This document shows, piece after piece, positions 35,035 through 44,684 of a stretch of 64,000 nt of DNA. Made by a program: the position numbers and the translations under genes. The DNA comes from Anaerolineae bacterium (lineage in GTDB: Bacteria > Chloroflexota > Anaerolineae > Aggregatilineales > UBA2796): positions 62,001 through 126,000 of the forward strand of contig JAHBVJ010000003.1 in the NCBI GenBank assembly GCA_019637615.1, given 5' to 3'. Position 1 is the first letter of the stretch; each line of letters opens with the position of its first letter. The notes below the pieces were generated by a model. That model was not told the origin of the DNA, did no database searches, and was given only the letters and a program-made list of their open reading frames with translations.

Positions 35035-36522
35035 TCAGGCGATCACGACGGTTGCCATCGAGTGCGGCGGGAGTTCTACGCACCAACCATCCACACCGTC
35101 ACGATTGACGGCTAGATCGACGAGATGAACCGCATTTGGCGCATCGGCGGTGTTGCCCATATTAGCCTTGTCCGCACTCAGCAGTTTGCCAGATGCCGCC
35201 TTGCCAGCCGCCTTGAAGCGCACGGTGGCTTGATCGGTGTAATGTCGGTTGATGAAAGTGACCGCCATCCCGCGTGGACTGGTCGAAGCGGTTGCCGTCA
35301 CCGCGCTGGTACCATCGGGAAGGCTGTCACCCTGCGCTACTTCGACGGGCAAGGCTTGCGCGCCGATATGCGCCGTGTGCAGATGCAGCGCGTGATAGGT
35401 TGGCGTCAACCACATGCGCTGACTGTCGGTGTTCACGACGGATTGCAGCACGTTGACGATCTGCGCGAGATTCGCCAGTGACAGCACGTTGCATTGACGG
35501 TGGATGCCTTCCAAGGCGATGCCCGCTGCCAGAGCGTCACGCAGTGTGTTGGCCTGCTCATACGTGATCGGATCACGGCGTTCGACCTGCCCCGGCCCCC
35601 ACGGACGCGCTTCGGGATGCCAGACGCCCCACTCATCTAACGCGATCCCGATCTTGCGGTTGCCAGCTTCTTCGTGCAGCATTTGCGCGGTGTTTTTGAT
35701 GGCCTCTTCGGTGTGGTGCGCCTCACCGAGCAAGCCATAATATTCCTCCGCCGTAAAAGCGCTTTCCGCACCGCCGTGAATCCAGTAGACATGGATCGAA
35801 ATGTGGTCAACCAGATCCAAGTTTCGATTCAGCGTCTGGATCAGTTCGGTATTCCAGCGTTCGAGCCAATCCGGCGTACCTACTGCTCCGCCAGCGCCAC
35901 CAAGCACGAGTTCCACGCTCGGATCGACGTGCCGGAGCATAGTGGCGTAGCGGCGGTATTCCTTAGCATAGGTGACGGAGTCATAGTTGCCACCACAGCC
36001 CCAATTTTCGTTGCCGACGCCCCACAGTTTGACGCCGAACGGCTTGTCACTGCCGTTGGCGCGGCGTTCTTGCACCAGTGATGTATTGATCGCGGCGTTG
36101 CAGTATTCGAGCCAATCGCACAATTCTTGCGGTGTGCCCGACCCGACATTGCCCGCCAGATATGGCTCCGCGCCGATCTGCCGACACAGCGAAATGAACT
36201 CATGCGTGCCAAGGCTGTTATCGTCTTCGACAATCAACCCGCACGACATGCCTAGCCGCCGCGTGCGCTTATCTTGCGGGCCGATGCCATCGCGCCAGTG
36301 ATAGTGGTCGGCGTAGCAGCCACCGGGCCAGCGCAACATCGGGACGGGCAACGCTTTGAGCGCCGTTAGCACATCGCTGCGGAAGCTGGATTTACCCTGC
36401 TGATCTTTGACCCACAGACCGTCATAGCAACAGCGGCCAAGATGCTCGGCAAAATGACCGTACAAACGCGGATTGATGGTGCCAATCGGCGCATTGTTCA
36501 GAATATTCAGTGTGGTTTCCAC
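35035..36522 (-). CDS. GH51 alpha-L-arabinofuranosidase (copy 1)
   Basis: A 495-residue cytoplasmic retaining glycosidase that removes arabinofuranose from oligosaccharides. GH51 features: NPRLYGHFAEHLGRCCYDG at the N-terminus, RWPGGCYADHYHW, the acid/base Glu in WGVGNENWGCGG and the nucleophile Glu in IALDEWGVW. The C-terminal beta-sandwich completes the fold. It has no signal peptide, so it acts on imported arabino-oligosaccharides. It lies 21 bases downstream of the second GH51 gene with AAAGGAGAT before the ATG, so the two form an operon. The next upstream regulator is a LacI protein. Confidence 0.95.
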   Translation of the reverse strand: METTLNILNNAPIGTINPRLYGHFAEHLGRCCYDGLWVKDQQGKSSFRSDVLTALKALPVPMLRWPGGCYADHYHWRDGIGPQDKRTRRLGMSCGLIVEDDNSLGTHEFISLCRQIGAEPYLAGNVGSGTPQELCDWLEYCNAAINTSLVQERRANGSDKPFGVKLWGVGNENWGCGGNYDSVTYAKEYRRYATMLRHVDPSVELVLGGAGGAVGTPDWLERWNTELIQTLNRNLDLVDHISIHVYWIHGGAESAFTAEEYYGLLGEAHHTEEAIKNTAQMLHEEAGNRKIGIALDEWGVWHPEARPWGPGQVERRDPITYEQANTLRDALAAGIALEGIHRQCNVLSLANLAQIVNVLQSVVNTDSQRMWLTPTYHALHLHTAHIGAQALPVEVAQGDSLPDGTSAVTATASTSPRGMAVTFINRHYTDQATVRFKAAGKAASGKLLSADKANMGNTADAPNAVHLVDLAVNRDGVDGWCVELPPHSMATVVIA

Positions 36523-36543
36523 GTTGCAATCTCCTTTTATTGG

Positions 36544-38058
36544 CTACATCACCGCGTCAAGTGCTGTGAACGATAGTGGTGGAACGGTGAGCGTGGCGGA
36601 TTTGTCGCTGACCTGTGGCACAGCAACGGGTACGGACACGATCTGATTCGGGTTCTCGTAGCTGTTTGCCGCTTTGGGATCCGTCCCTGCAACTTGGTAG
36701 GCCGCTTTGAAGCTCTGCGGTACGCAGTCAAGCCAGTTGAGATCGATGGTCATTGATTCGGTCAGGCTGCGGTTGACGATGAAGATCGCGCCCGCATGGT
36801 TGGCCTCGTCGTAGGAGGCAGAGACATCGATCAATGGCATGTCGCCAAACTGGGCCGTGTGGTACATGGGCGCGTTCACCGATATGTCTAGCGCGGTGCC
36901 TGCTGCCAATTTGCTGAACAGCATGAACGGGTAATAGATTGACTGCTTGAGCATGGCATCCCGCGTGGTCAGAATCGGCGCGATCACGTTGACGGCCTGC
37001 GCGAGACAGGCGATCTTGAGGACATCGGATTTGCGCAGGAAAACGTTCATCCACTGCGCTACGACCAGCGCATCTTCGAGGTTGTAGACTTCTTCGATCA
37101 GATGCGGGGAGGGCGTCCATTTGCCTTCCATGTCGGAACGACCACGCGCCTTGTACCACACATTCCACTCGTCCCACGACAGATACACATCATGCTTGGA
37201 GCGGCGCTTGGCCTTGACATAGCGCAGTGTTCCCGCCAGCGTATCCAAGAACGCCTCGAATTCGGTGCTCAAGGCGAGGAAGCTAGGCGTATCATTTTTC
37301 TCGTTGCTGGCATAGTAGTGCAGCGAGTGATAGTTGACCTGCTCCCATGCCAATTCAAGCGCGACACGATCCCATTCAGGGTAGGTGGGCATCAACGACG
37401 ATGACGAACCGCACAGGATTAACTCAATCGAGTCGTCCTGCCAGCGCATCATCTTGGCGGCTTCACGCGCTTTTCTGCCGTACTCGTCCGCTTCTAGATG
37501 CCCGATCTGCCACGGGCCGTCCATCTCGTTGCCGAGACACCACAATTTGACGTTGTGGGGATCGCGATAGCCGTGCGCGATACGCATATCTGCATATTTC
37601 GTGCCGGGGGTGCCGTTGCAATATTCAACTAGATTGGAGGCATCCTGAATAGTGCCGGTTCCCATATTGACGCCGAGCATGGGCTGCGCGTTCACCTGTT
37701 TGCAGAAGTCCATGAATTCGTTCGTGCCGAACTGGTTGGTTTCCAGTGATTGCCATGCCAGATCGCGACGGGCAGGGCGTTGATCGCGCGGGCCGACGCC
37801 ATCTTCCCAACGATAACCACTCAGAAAGTTGCCCCCCGGATAGCGGATGCTGCGGAAATTGAGTTCGCGCAACGCCGCTAACACGTCCTTGCGCAGACCG
37901 CTTTCGTCGGCGTGTGGTGAGGCGGGGTCGTAGATGCCATCGTAAATCATGCGCCCCATATGCTCGGCAAACCCACTAAAGACGAGCGGTGAGATGGGAC
38001 TGATGACGCGGTTGGTATCGATGGAAACCTTGGATCTACTTAACTTTGAGGTACTCAT
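36544..38058 (-). CDS. GH51 alpha-L-arabinofuranosidase (copy 2)
   Basis: A 504-residue GH51 enzyme, first gene of the two-gene arabinofuranosidase operon. Features: [39 protein letters not shown], the acid/base Glu in [11 protein letters not shown] and the nucleophile Glu in [11 protein letters not shown]. It is clearly diverged from copy 1 (different acid/base context, GNEMDGPW against GNENWGCG), so the two probably prefer different linkages or oligosaccharides and are not a recent duplication. No signal peptide. AAGAGAGAAC stands before the ATG. The upstream 360 bases separate it from the LacI gene on the same strand. Confidence 0.95.
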   Translation of the reverse strand: MSTSKLSRSKVSIDTNRVISPISPLVFSGFAEHMGRMIYDGIYDPASPHADESGLRKDVLAALRELNFRSIRYPGGNFLSGYRWEDGVGPRDQRPARRDLAWQSLETNQFGTNEFMDFCKQVNAQPMLGVNMGTGTIQDASNLVEYCNGTPGTKYADMRIAHGYRDPHNVKLWCLGNEMDGPWQIGHLEADEYGRKAREAAKMMRWQDDSIELILCGSSSSLMPTYPEWDRVALELAWEQVNYHSLHYYASNEKNDTPSFLALSTEFEAFLDTLAGTLRYVKAKRRSKHDVYLSWDEWNVWYKARGRSDMEGKWTPSPHLIEEVYNLEDALVVAQWMNVFLRKSDVLKIACLAQAVNVIAPILTTRDAMLKQSIYYPFMLFSKLAAGTALDISVNAPMYHTAQFGDMPLIDVSASYDEANHAGAIFIVNRSLTESMTIDLNWLDCVPQSFKAAYQVAGTDPKAANSYENPNQIVSVPVAVPQVSDKSATLTVPPLSFTALDAVM

Positions 38059-38420
38059 TAGTTCTCTCTTTGGAATAATGTGATAGATGCTCTATTCCGA
38101 CCGACTCGCATGAACATCACTGCTCAGAGCGAGGAAATGCGACACTATACGATTTAGGCCACTTCATCAGGCGGCAACCCCAAAACAAAGCTGGTTAGTT
38201 TCGCAACATCAGCCACGCAGAGCAGCCAAAAGGATGTTTCTAAATCGCTAGCAGTTTCCGAAGATGACTTAGCGGCCTCCCATTCCAGAAAGGGTACTGC
38301 CCTTAATAATCCAGCGCTGGCAACTGATGTGGATGCCGATGATAGGTGTTCCCGTCAACATCGTCGGAGGATGCTATCCGAGCGCCCGTGATCCCAGCCT
38401 TGCTGCGCGGAAGGTGTGAT
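38059..38420. other. Gene-free stretch upstream of GH51 operon
   Basis: It presumably holds the promoter of the GH51 operon. A GGAATA / TATTCC inverted repeat lies at 38072-38098. No copy of the CAACGTTG-type operator found upstream of the LacI gene is present here. Confidence 0.45.
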
Positions 38421-39497
38421 TTAAATCGACCGTATATCTCTACGAACAGGTTTGGGCGGCGACATCGCTTGCCCCCCTACCTGTGGTGGAGGTGATGAAC
38501 GCCGTTGGATAAGCTCAGTCTTCATAATGATTTCTCTGGGACTGTCTACCCCGTCCATATGATCGAACAGCATCTGCACTGCCTTGACACCGATTTCCGC
38601 CTTTGGCACGCGCAGCGTTGTTAGCGAGATGCGACTGAGTCCCGATAGTTGGATGTCATCGAACCCGATGATGGCGACTTGTTCGGGGATCGGAATATGT
38701 AAATCGTCGCACGCTTCCATCGCGGCGATGGCGGTCACATCGTTGAAGCAAATCATGCCGTCTATATCGGGATTTTCTAGCAGCTTCGCCCGCGCCACTT
38801 GAAACCGATCCTCGATAGAGCCGCCACACGCCCAAAAGTGCTCCGGCAGAATCGAGATGTTGGCAAGCGCGGTCGCATCTTCTATGCCCCGTATACGTTC
38901 AGTGAAGGTGTAGTAGGATTCCGTCGGGCTGAAATAACACAGATTGCGTCTGCCCGCCGCGACTAGCGCGTTGACCGCCTGAACCGCAGCGTCGTAGAAA
39001 TCCACACGGATAATGCCCGTGGCTGCTTCAAAGGGGACATGATCCACCAAAATCGTGGCTTTCTGGCGAGACAAAATCGTTGCTAATTCGGAGTCGGGCA
39101 GGAATGGAAAATAACTAATAATGCCATCGGCACGGTTGTCTTCAAGAAATTGGTACGCGGCACGCTCGCGATCAAGACGCGCTTCTGTACTGAACAGCAG
39201 TACATTATAGTCACGTTCAAGGGCGGTATCTTCGATGGCGCGTACGACTTCCGGGAAGAAGGGGTTGTTGATGTCTGGAATGACGACGCCAATCACACCG
39301 CTGCGGTCTGAAACGAGGCTTTGCGCGGCACGATTGGGACGATACCCCAGCCGCTTGATGACACTCTGGATTTTTTGGCGTGTCTGTTCGCTGACGTAGC
39401 CATCGCCACGCATTACACGTGAGACCGTTTTGGGGGAGACGTTCGCTTCGCGAGCGACATCAATGATCGTTACTCTGGTTTGATTGCGGCGCACCAT
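38421..39497 (-). CDS. LacI-family transcriptional regulator
   Basis: A 358-residue regulator with the LacI layout: N-terminal HTH (TIIDVAREANVSPKTVSRVMRG), hinge helix (NRAAQSLVSDRSGVIGVVIP) and a sugar-binding periplasmic-type core. The hinge-type residues predict an operator with a central CG, in agreement with the two CAACGTTG palindromes 38-94 bases upstream of its start. It lies upstream of the GH51 pair on the same strand, so arabinose or an arabino-oligosaccharide is the likely effector. ATG 39497 is preferred to an upstream ATG at 39512. Confidence 0.94.
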   Translation of the reverse strand: MVRRNQTRVTIIDVAREANVSPKTVSRVMRGDGYVSEQTRQKIQSVIKRLGYRPNRAAQSLVSDRSGVIGVVIPDINNPFFPEVVRAIEDTALERDYNVLLFSTEARLDRERAAYQFLEDNRADGIISYFPFLPDSELATILSRQKATILVDHVPFEAATGIIRVDFYDAAVQAVNALVAAGRRNLCYFSPTESYYTFTERIRGIEDATALANISILPEHFWACGGSIEDRFQVARAKLLENPDIDGMICFNDVTAIAAMEACDDLHIPIPEQVAIIGFDDIQLSGLSRISLTTLRVPKAEIGVKAVQMLFDHMDGVDSPREIIMKTELIQRRSSPPPQVGGQAMSPPKPVRRDIRSI

Positions 39498-39534
39498 AAC
39501 GTACTCAATCACAAAGCAATTTTATGCACTAGTT

Positions 39535-39550
39535 ATGGCAACGTTGCCAT
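39535..39550. promoter_or_regulatory. LacI-type operator O1
   Basis: ATGGCAACGTTGCCAT is a perfect 16-bp palindrome with the central CG typical of LacI-family sites. It begins 38 bases before the start of the regulator gene. Confidence 0.85.
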
Positions 39551-39575
39551 TTCACAAAATGGGTAAAAAATGGAT

Positions 39576-39591
39576 ATGACAACGTTGGCAT
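39576..39591. promoter_or_regulatory. LacI-type operator O2
   Basis: ATGACAACGTTGGCAT matches O1 at 14 of 16 positions. Its centre is 41 bases from that of O1, about four helical turns, which would allow looping or cooperative binding. Confidence 0.85.
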
Positions 39592-39738
39592 AACTGTATA
39601 AGGGAACTTTTTTTCTGTCAAGTAGGACATTTTCTGAAATAGGATCGCATCATTATTGCCCGTTTGGGGATTCCATGTTCGCCGTCAAATGCGACTTCCG
39701 AATTCGATTACAATGAACACTATTGTTGGAGGATTTTT

Positions 39739-40566
39739 ATGACACTTCCCCTCGTTGGTTTTTACCTACCGGAATTTGTCCACTTGGTCGAGGAGCTGGC
39801 TAAGGAGGTGCAGCACAAACAGATCACGGATGAAATGATGTTAGAACGACGGGTGCGCCGATTCTTCACACCTGCCACGATCGATCATGTCGACTCGATC
39901 ATCCCCGGTTGGCGAGCGATGGCGTCCTACGCGGATGGTCAAACGTTGATTCATACCGTGACCGTGTTTGCGGCGTTGTTGATGTGCCCGGAATATCAAC
40001 AGGCAAATGAGACGCAACGCACCCTGATGCAGTGGATCGTGCTGTTCCACGATCTCTCGAAGGTACTCATCGACGGCAAGCGCGATCCGACACACAGCTT
40101 TAAATCGGCAGCGTTGGCGGGCAAGCTGATCGCGCGGTTCCCTGTCGAGACGACTCCGGTGTACGAAGAACACATCGCAGCATGGGTAGCTTTGACGACC
40201 TCGGCAGCCCTACCATCCGTTGAAGCAGGCAGCATGATTCAGGATAACAGTCAGTTGCCTGAAATTATGGAGGGAATCAAGCGGATGTTTGGCGAGGATA
40301 CGCCCGCCGCGTTGATCGTGAAGACGGTGCTCTTCCATCAGTCGATCAATGTCGTCGTCGCATGGCCTCAAGCGGCTCCGCTGACTGAGTTGGAAATCAC
40401 ACGCTATATCAGCCCAACATTGCTGCCGCTGCTAACGATGATGATGCTGGTCGATAATGATGCTTATGCGTTTTTCGATGAACCCTTGAAGCAGGGACAT
40501 CGCGCCGAAACACTGGCGGTGTTCAGCCATATTGGGAAGCTATTGGATGCCGCCGATGGAAGTTGA
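39739..40566 (+). CDS. HD-domain-like hypothetical protein
   Basis: A 275-residue soluble protein starting at ATG 39739, after GGAGG. It carries an HD-superfamily pattern: a first His in QTLIHTVTVFAALLM, the His-Asp pair in WIVLFHDLSKVL and another His in DPTHSFKSAALAG. This suggests a metal-dependent phosphohydrolase acting on a nucleotide or phosphoester. The later YEEHIAAWVALT and VDNDAYAFFD could complete the metal site. The substrate is unknown. It is divergent from the LacI gene, and the operator O2 at 39576 could affect it too. Confidence 0.7.
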   Translation: MTLPLVGFYLPEFVHLVEELAKEVQHKQITDEMMLERRVRRFFTPATIDHVDSIIPGWRAMASYADGQTLIHTVTVFAALLMCPEYQQANETQRTLMQWIVLFHDLSKVLIDGKRDPTHSFKSAALAGKLIARFPVETTPVYEEHIAAWVALTTSAALPSVEAGSMIQDNSQLPEIMEGIKRMFGEDTPAALIVKTVLFHQSINVVVAWPQAAPLTELEITRYISPTLLPLLTMMMLVDNDAYAFFDEPLKQGHRAETLAVFSHIGKLLDAADGS

Positions 40567-40870
40567 GATGTGCTGCATAGGTACCTTGACGCGGCTTTCC
40601 TGTCACGGTTTGAAATCGTGAGTAAGCCTAAAGTAGTGGCATCGTACGTGTTTTCATTTACGTGACCAAAATCATCAAGATGATGGACTCACTCGGTTTT
40701 AGTCAGTGACGGCGCTGAATTTGACGTATCCACATTAAAGATTATACTTTTTTTCACGAAGCTACTGCGCTTTTCCAAATCACTGTTATAATTTCGCAAA
40801 ATATAAGTTTCACAAGCTCAATCTCTCCTTATCTATTTTACCTGTTTACTTGCGACGGAGTACACCACCC
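40567..40870. other. Leader region of the oxidase operon
   Basis: About 300 bases without a gene. It contains an extended -10 element (TGTTATAAT, 40784-40792) and AT-rich stretches; nothing else was recognised. Confidence 0.45.
40784..40792 (+). promoter_or_regulatory. Extended -10 promoter of cta operon
   Basis: TGTTATAAT fits the TGnTATAAT extended -10 form, which can work without a good -35; the start of ctaC is about 78 bases downstream. Confidence 0.55.
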
Positions 40871-42043
40871 GTGAAACTGAGTCGTTTAGTCCCAGTCATC
40901 GTTGTGCTCGCTATCTTCACCGCCATTGGCATTGTGGTGGGGCTGACGGCGAATTGGTTCCCGGTACAAGCATCGGTGGAGGCCAACAGCGTAGACGCGC
41001 TGTTTAACTTCATGCTTGCCATTGCTACCGTCATCTTCCTGATCGTTGAAGGCGGCATCATTTACGTGATCGTCCGGTTCCGCGCCAAGAAAGGCGACAC
41101 CTCGGATGGTCGCAATTATCATGGCAACACGGCGCTTGAAGTCACATGGACAGCTATCCCGGCTGTGATCGTGTTTGTATTGGCGATCCTCAGTTTCCAA
41201 GTCTTCGCGGATTTGCGGACTCCGGGCGAAAATGCGACGGTCATCACTGCCGTTGGTCAGCAGTTCCAGTGGAGCTTCCACTACAAACTGCCCGCCAACA
41301 CCGACCCTAACCTGACCGATGAGCAGCGTCAAAAGCTCGAATCCTACATGGTTTCCAGCAACCTGTATGTGCCTCTCAATAAGCCCGTCACCATGAATAT
41401 CGAAGCGCTGGACGTGATGCACGGCTTTTTCATTCCAGAATTACGCATCAAGCAAGATGCGATTCCGGGACGTGTCGAAAATACCTATTTCACCGCGACG
41501 GTGCTGCATACGCCGGATATGGAGCAGCAGCAGACACAAGCTGGCGACGTTAACGCGGTGTGGTGGGTGGAATGCTCGTTACTGTGCGGGTCAGGACATG
41601 GCAATATGTCGATGGTCAGCCACTTTTATGTAGTCGAGCAGGCGGATTACGACAAGTTTATCGATGACATGTACCAAAAAGGGATAGCGATCCTGAACGA
41701 TCCGCGTAATCCTGAAGTCGGCAAGCAGTTGATGGCGTCCGGTCACTACCCATGTAAAGCGTGTCACACGTTGGCAGATGCCTATCCTGACCAACAAAAG
41801 ATCGGCCCTGATCTGGACGGCATTGCCACCCGCGCGGCTGATCATGCTGCCAAGGGCGAAGGCACCATCGGTGGTTCGGATGCGGCGGCTTATATCCGCA
41901 CCTCTATCGTCAATCCCAACGCTTATGTTGTTTCGGGCTTCCAACCCAACATCATGCCGCAAATCTTCGGTGACCGTTCGGTCATGCCTGAAGACGATCT
42001 CGAAGCTATTGTCAACTACCTGCTGACTCAGACCGCACCGTAG
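40871..42043 (+). CDS. ctaC: Cytochrome c oxidase subunit II fused to cytochrome c
   Basis: A 390-residue caa3-type subunit. Two N-terminal membrane helices (VPVIVVLAIFTAIGIVVGL and FMLAIATVIFLIVEGGIIYVI) precede the cupredoxin domain. CuA ligands are visible: His in DVMHGFFIP and the cluster ECSLLCGSGHGNMSM (Cys, Cys, His, Met). The C-terminal cytochrome c domain has the haem site CKACH and a Met ligand in NIMPQIF. It accepts electrons at the outer membrane face and passes them to subunit I. The start is taken as GTG 40871, with GGAG upstream; TTG 40850 is possible. ctaD follows after 40 bases. Confidence 0.96.
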   Translation: MKLSRLVPVIVVLAIFTAIGIVVGLTANWFPVQASVEANSVDALFNFMLAIATVIFLIVEGGIIYVIVRFRAKKGDTSDGRNYHGNTALEVTWTAIPAVIVFVLAILSFQVFADLRTPGENATVITAVGQQFQWSFHYKLPANTDPNLTDEQRQKLESYMVSSNLYVPLNKPVTMNIEALDVMHGFFIPELRIKQDAIPGRVENTYFTATVLHTPDMEQQQTQAGDVNAVWWVECSLLCGSGHGNMSMVSHFYVVEQADYDKFIDDMYQKGIAILNDPRNPEVGKQLMASGHYPCKACHTLADAYPDQQKIGPDLDGIATRAADHAAKGEGTIGGSDAAAYIRTSIVNPNAYVVSGFQPNIMPQIFGDRSVMPEDDLEAIVNYLLTQTAP

Positions 42044-42083
42044 CTGACGTTTATTACGCGATAAAGAGTTCACGAGGTTTGTT

Positions 42084-43802
42084 ATGGCTACTAGCGCAAC
42101 TACTGCCGGAGCAATCCCTCAGCCACGAGGGATACTGAAATATCTGACATGGAGTGTCGATCACAAAGTGATCGGCATCCAATATATCAGCGCAGCCTTG
42201 ATCTTTTTCTTGATCGGCGGCGTGCTGGCGGAACTGATCCGCATCGAGTTGATTTCGCCACAAGCCAGTCTGATGGCAAACGGCAGCGCGTATAACGCCC
42301 TGTTCACCATGCACGGCTCGGTCATGCTGTTCCTGTTCATCATCCCGATGCTGGCAGGGTTCGGCAATTACTTCGTCCCGCTGATGTTGGGCGCGAAGGA
42401 CATGGCTTTCCCGTGGTTGAACGCTTTCGCGTTCTGGCTGATCGTCGGCGCTGGCATCACCATGTTGAGTGGTTGGCTGGTCGGCCCCGCGCAAGCTGGT
42501 TGGACATCTTACTTCCCGCTGTCTGGCCCGAAGTACAGCCCCTTTGACGGTCAAACGCTGTGGGCAATCAGCCTGCACATGCTCGGCGCATCCTCCATCC
42601 TCGGCGCGATCAACTTCATCGTGACGATCCGCAACATGCGCCCGAAGGGCATGGGCTACTGGCAGATGCCGCTGTTCGTGTGGTCGGTGCTGGCACAGTC
42701 GATCATCGTGCTGCTGGCAACACCGTTCCTCGCGGGTGGTCTGACGCTGATGCTGCTTGACCGTCTGGCTGGCACGAGCTTCTTCTCGGTGGCGACGGGC
42801 GGCGATCCGCTGCTATGGCCTAACGTATTCTGGTTCTATTCGCACCCTGCCGTGTACATCATGGTGCTGCCCGCGATGGGCATCCTCTCCGAAGTGCTTT
42901 CGATCCACTCGCGCAAGCCGATTTTCGGTTACAAAGCGGTGGCGCTGTCCTCGATGGGCATCGCGCTAATCGGCTTCGTCGTGTGGGGACATCACATGTT
43001 CACCTCGCTGGCGGAATGGGCGCGTATCCCGTTCATGATCACGACGATGATCATCGCGGTGCCGACGGGCATCAAGATATTTAGTTGGCTAGGCACGCTG
43101 TGGGATGGCAAAATCCGCTTCACCACCGCCAACATGTTCGCCATCGGCTTTTTGTCGATGTTCGTGATCGGCGGTATCTCTGGCGTGTTCCTCGGCTCGG
43201 TGCCAGTGGACATCCACATCCACGACACATATTTTGTGGTCGCGCACTTCCACTTCGTGTTGTACGGCGGCAGTGTGTTCGGCGTCTTCGCGGGCATTTA
43301 TCACTGGTATCCGAAGATGTTCGGCAAGATGATGGATGAACGCTTGGGGAAGATTCATTTCTGGCTGAATTATGTCGGCTTCTTCCTGACCTTCTTCCCG
43401 ATGCACTTCCTCGGCCTCAACGGAATGCCACGCCGCATCTATGTTTACGATCCGCGCTACACTGAACTCAACGTGCTGGCGACTATCGGCGCGTTGATCA
43501 TGGCGGTGGCTGCTGTGCCGTTCATCATCAACTTCTTCGCCTCGATGTACAGCCGCCGGATCGCGGGCAACAATCCGTGGCGCGCCATCACTCTAGAATG
43601 GCAGACGTCATCGCCACCACCGGCGCATAACTTCGACAGCGATCCCATCCCCTTCTACGATCCGTACGGGTACGGGACGGCTGACGCGAATGCCTACATC
43701 GATAGCGGTGGGACGTTGTTGATCGCTGCACCAACGGGTCACGCGCCCGCGCAGCACATCGATACGCCGCCCGCTGAGACTCCCGCTGGTGGTGACCGCT
43801 AA
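42084..43802 (+). CDS. ctaD: Cytochrome c oxidase subunit I, A2-type
   Basis: A 572-residue haem-copper oxidase core with 12 helices. Metal ligands: the low-spin haem His in FTMHGSVMLF, the CuB cluster WFYSHPAVYIM and WGHHMFTSL, and the haem His pair in HFHFVLYGG. The site before CuB is YSHP rather than HPEVY, so the proton-channel Glu of A1 enzymes is absent and the A2 Tyr-Ser motif is present. The His-Tyr cross-link is expected from the SHPAVY segment. It reduces O2 to water and pumps protons. It is followed by a strong hairpin and then ctaE. Confidence 0.97.
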   Translation: MATSATTAGAIPQPRGILKYLTWSVDHKVIGIQYISAALIFFLIGGVLAELIRIELISPQASLMANGSAYNALFTMHGSVMLFLFIIPMLAGFGNYFVPLMLGAKDMAFPWLNAFAFWLIVGAGITMLSGWLVGPAQAGWTSYFPLSGPKYSPFDGQTLWAISLHMLGASSILGAINFIVTIRNMRPKGMGYWQMPLFVWSVLAQSIIVLLATPFLAGGLTLMLLDRLAGTSFFSVATGGDPLLWPNVFWFYSHPAVYIMVLPAMGILSEVLSIHSRKPIFGYKAVALSSMGIALIGFVVWGHHMFTSLAEWARIPFMITTMIIAVPTGIKIFSWLGTLWDGKIRFTTANMFAIGFLSMFVIGGISGVFLGSVPVDIHIHDTYFVVAHFHFVLYGGSVFGVFAGIYHWYPKMFGKMMDERLGKIHFWLNYVGFFLTFFPMHFLGLNGMPRRIYVYDPRYTELNVLATIGALIMAVAAVPFIINFFASMYSRRIAGNNPWRAITLEWQTSSPPPAHNFDSDPIPFYDPYGYGTADANAYIDSGGTLLIAAPTGHAPAQHIDTPPAETPAGGDR

Positions 43803-43859
43803 TTCACTTAGAATCCCGACGTGGGAGCCGAGAATCAGTAACGCGTAATAGCTTATTCA

Positions 43860-43886
43860 GGGCGGGTTTCCAGAAACCCGCCCTTT
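43860..43886 (+). terminator. Strong hairpin between ctaD and ctaE
   Basis: A perfect 10-bp stem GGGCGGGTTT / AAACCCGCCC with a 4-base loop followed by TTT. It probably ends part of the ctaCD transcript before ctaE. Confidence 0.85.
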
Positions 43887-43921
43887 ATCGTAGTGCGGTC
43901 TTAGTAAAAGGTATTGTTATC

Positions 43922-44512
43922 GTGGATGCTCAATTTGCGACCAGCAAATTCACGGAAAATGAGTCGATTAGCCCCGATGTCGCTCTCAAGAATAAGCGCT
44001 TTGCGCTGCTCCTGTGGCGGATCGCGAACGGTATGGTGTTTCTCTTCTTCGTATTCGCCAACTATCTGATGCGCGCCTCGCAGAAATCATGGCCTCCCGA
44101 AGGCGCGATCCGCCCTGATCTGGTGATACCGACGATTGTATCGGTGCTGTTGCTGCTGAGTTCGATTCCGGCGGCGCGGGCGCTCAACGCGATCCGGCGC
44201 GATGATCGGAACGGTATGATGTCCAACCTGTGGGCGGTGGTGGCACTCGGCGTGATTTTCATCTTGGGCGTGCTTTCCACGATGGTGCAGTTGCCGTGGT
44301 CAGGGCCGTACAGCTCCATCGTGTTGACGATGAATGGCTTCCATATTGCCCATGCACTGGTCGGGTTGCTGCTGTTTGCTTACGTCATCCGGCGGGCACG
44401 GCAAGGGGCGTATTCAAAGGAGAATAATTGGACGGTCGAAGGTGCTGTCGTATTCTGGCACTTTGTCGATCTGATGTGGGTGGTGTTCTTCTTGGTGCTG
44501 TATGTCGTTTAG
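43922..44512 (+). CDS. ctaE: Cytochrome c oxidase subunit III
   Basis: A 196-residue subunit III of the short, five-helix type. Family signs are FALLLWRIANGMVFLFFVFANYL, NGFHIAHALVGLLLFAYV and the C-terminal WHFVDLMWVVFFLVLYV. It stabilises the core subunits and lines their proton uptake side. The start is GTG at 43922 with AAAGG upstream. A strong terminator-like hairpin separates it from ctaD, so its level may be set separately. No ctaF, ctaA or ctaB gene follows; assembly genes must be elsewhere. Confidence 0.93.
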   Translation: MDAQFATSKFTENESISPDVALKNKRFALLLWRIANGMVFLFFVFANYLMRASQKSWPPEGAIRPDLVIPTIVSVLLLLSSIPAARALNAIRRDDRNGMMSNLWAVVALGVIFILGVLSTMVQLPWSGPYSSIVLTMNGFHIAHALVGLLLFAYVIRRARQGAYSKENNWTVEGAVVFWHFVDLMWVVFFLVLYVV

Positions 44513-44530
44513 TTCGCGTGCATGAATCAG

Positions 44531-44567
44531 CCGCCTGTGTAGCGATGCTGCTGCTCAGGCGGTTTTT
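44531..44567 (+). terminator. Rho-independent terminator after ctaE
   Basis: CCGCCTG / CAGGCGG stem (44531-44537 with 44556-44562) followed by TTTTTGTTT, 18 bases after the ctaE stop. Confidence 0.85.
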
Positions 44568-44684
44568 GTTTGTGACCAAGTCAGCAACCCGGACTTTGAG
44601 AAAAATATAGCAAAATGCGCCGAATCGTTTTATTATTGACCGTAAGCCATGATATATCGATGATGATAGAGAGGGTCGCTCCCT

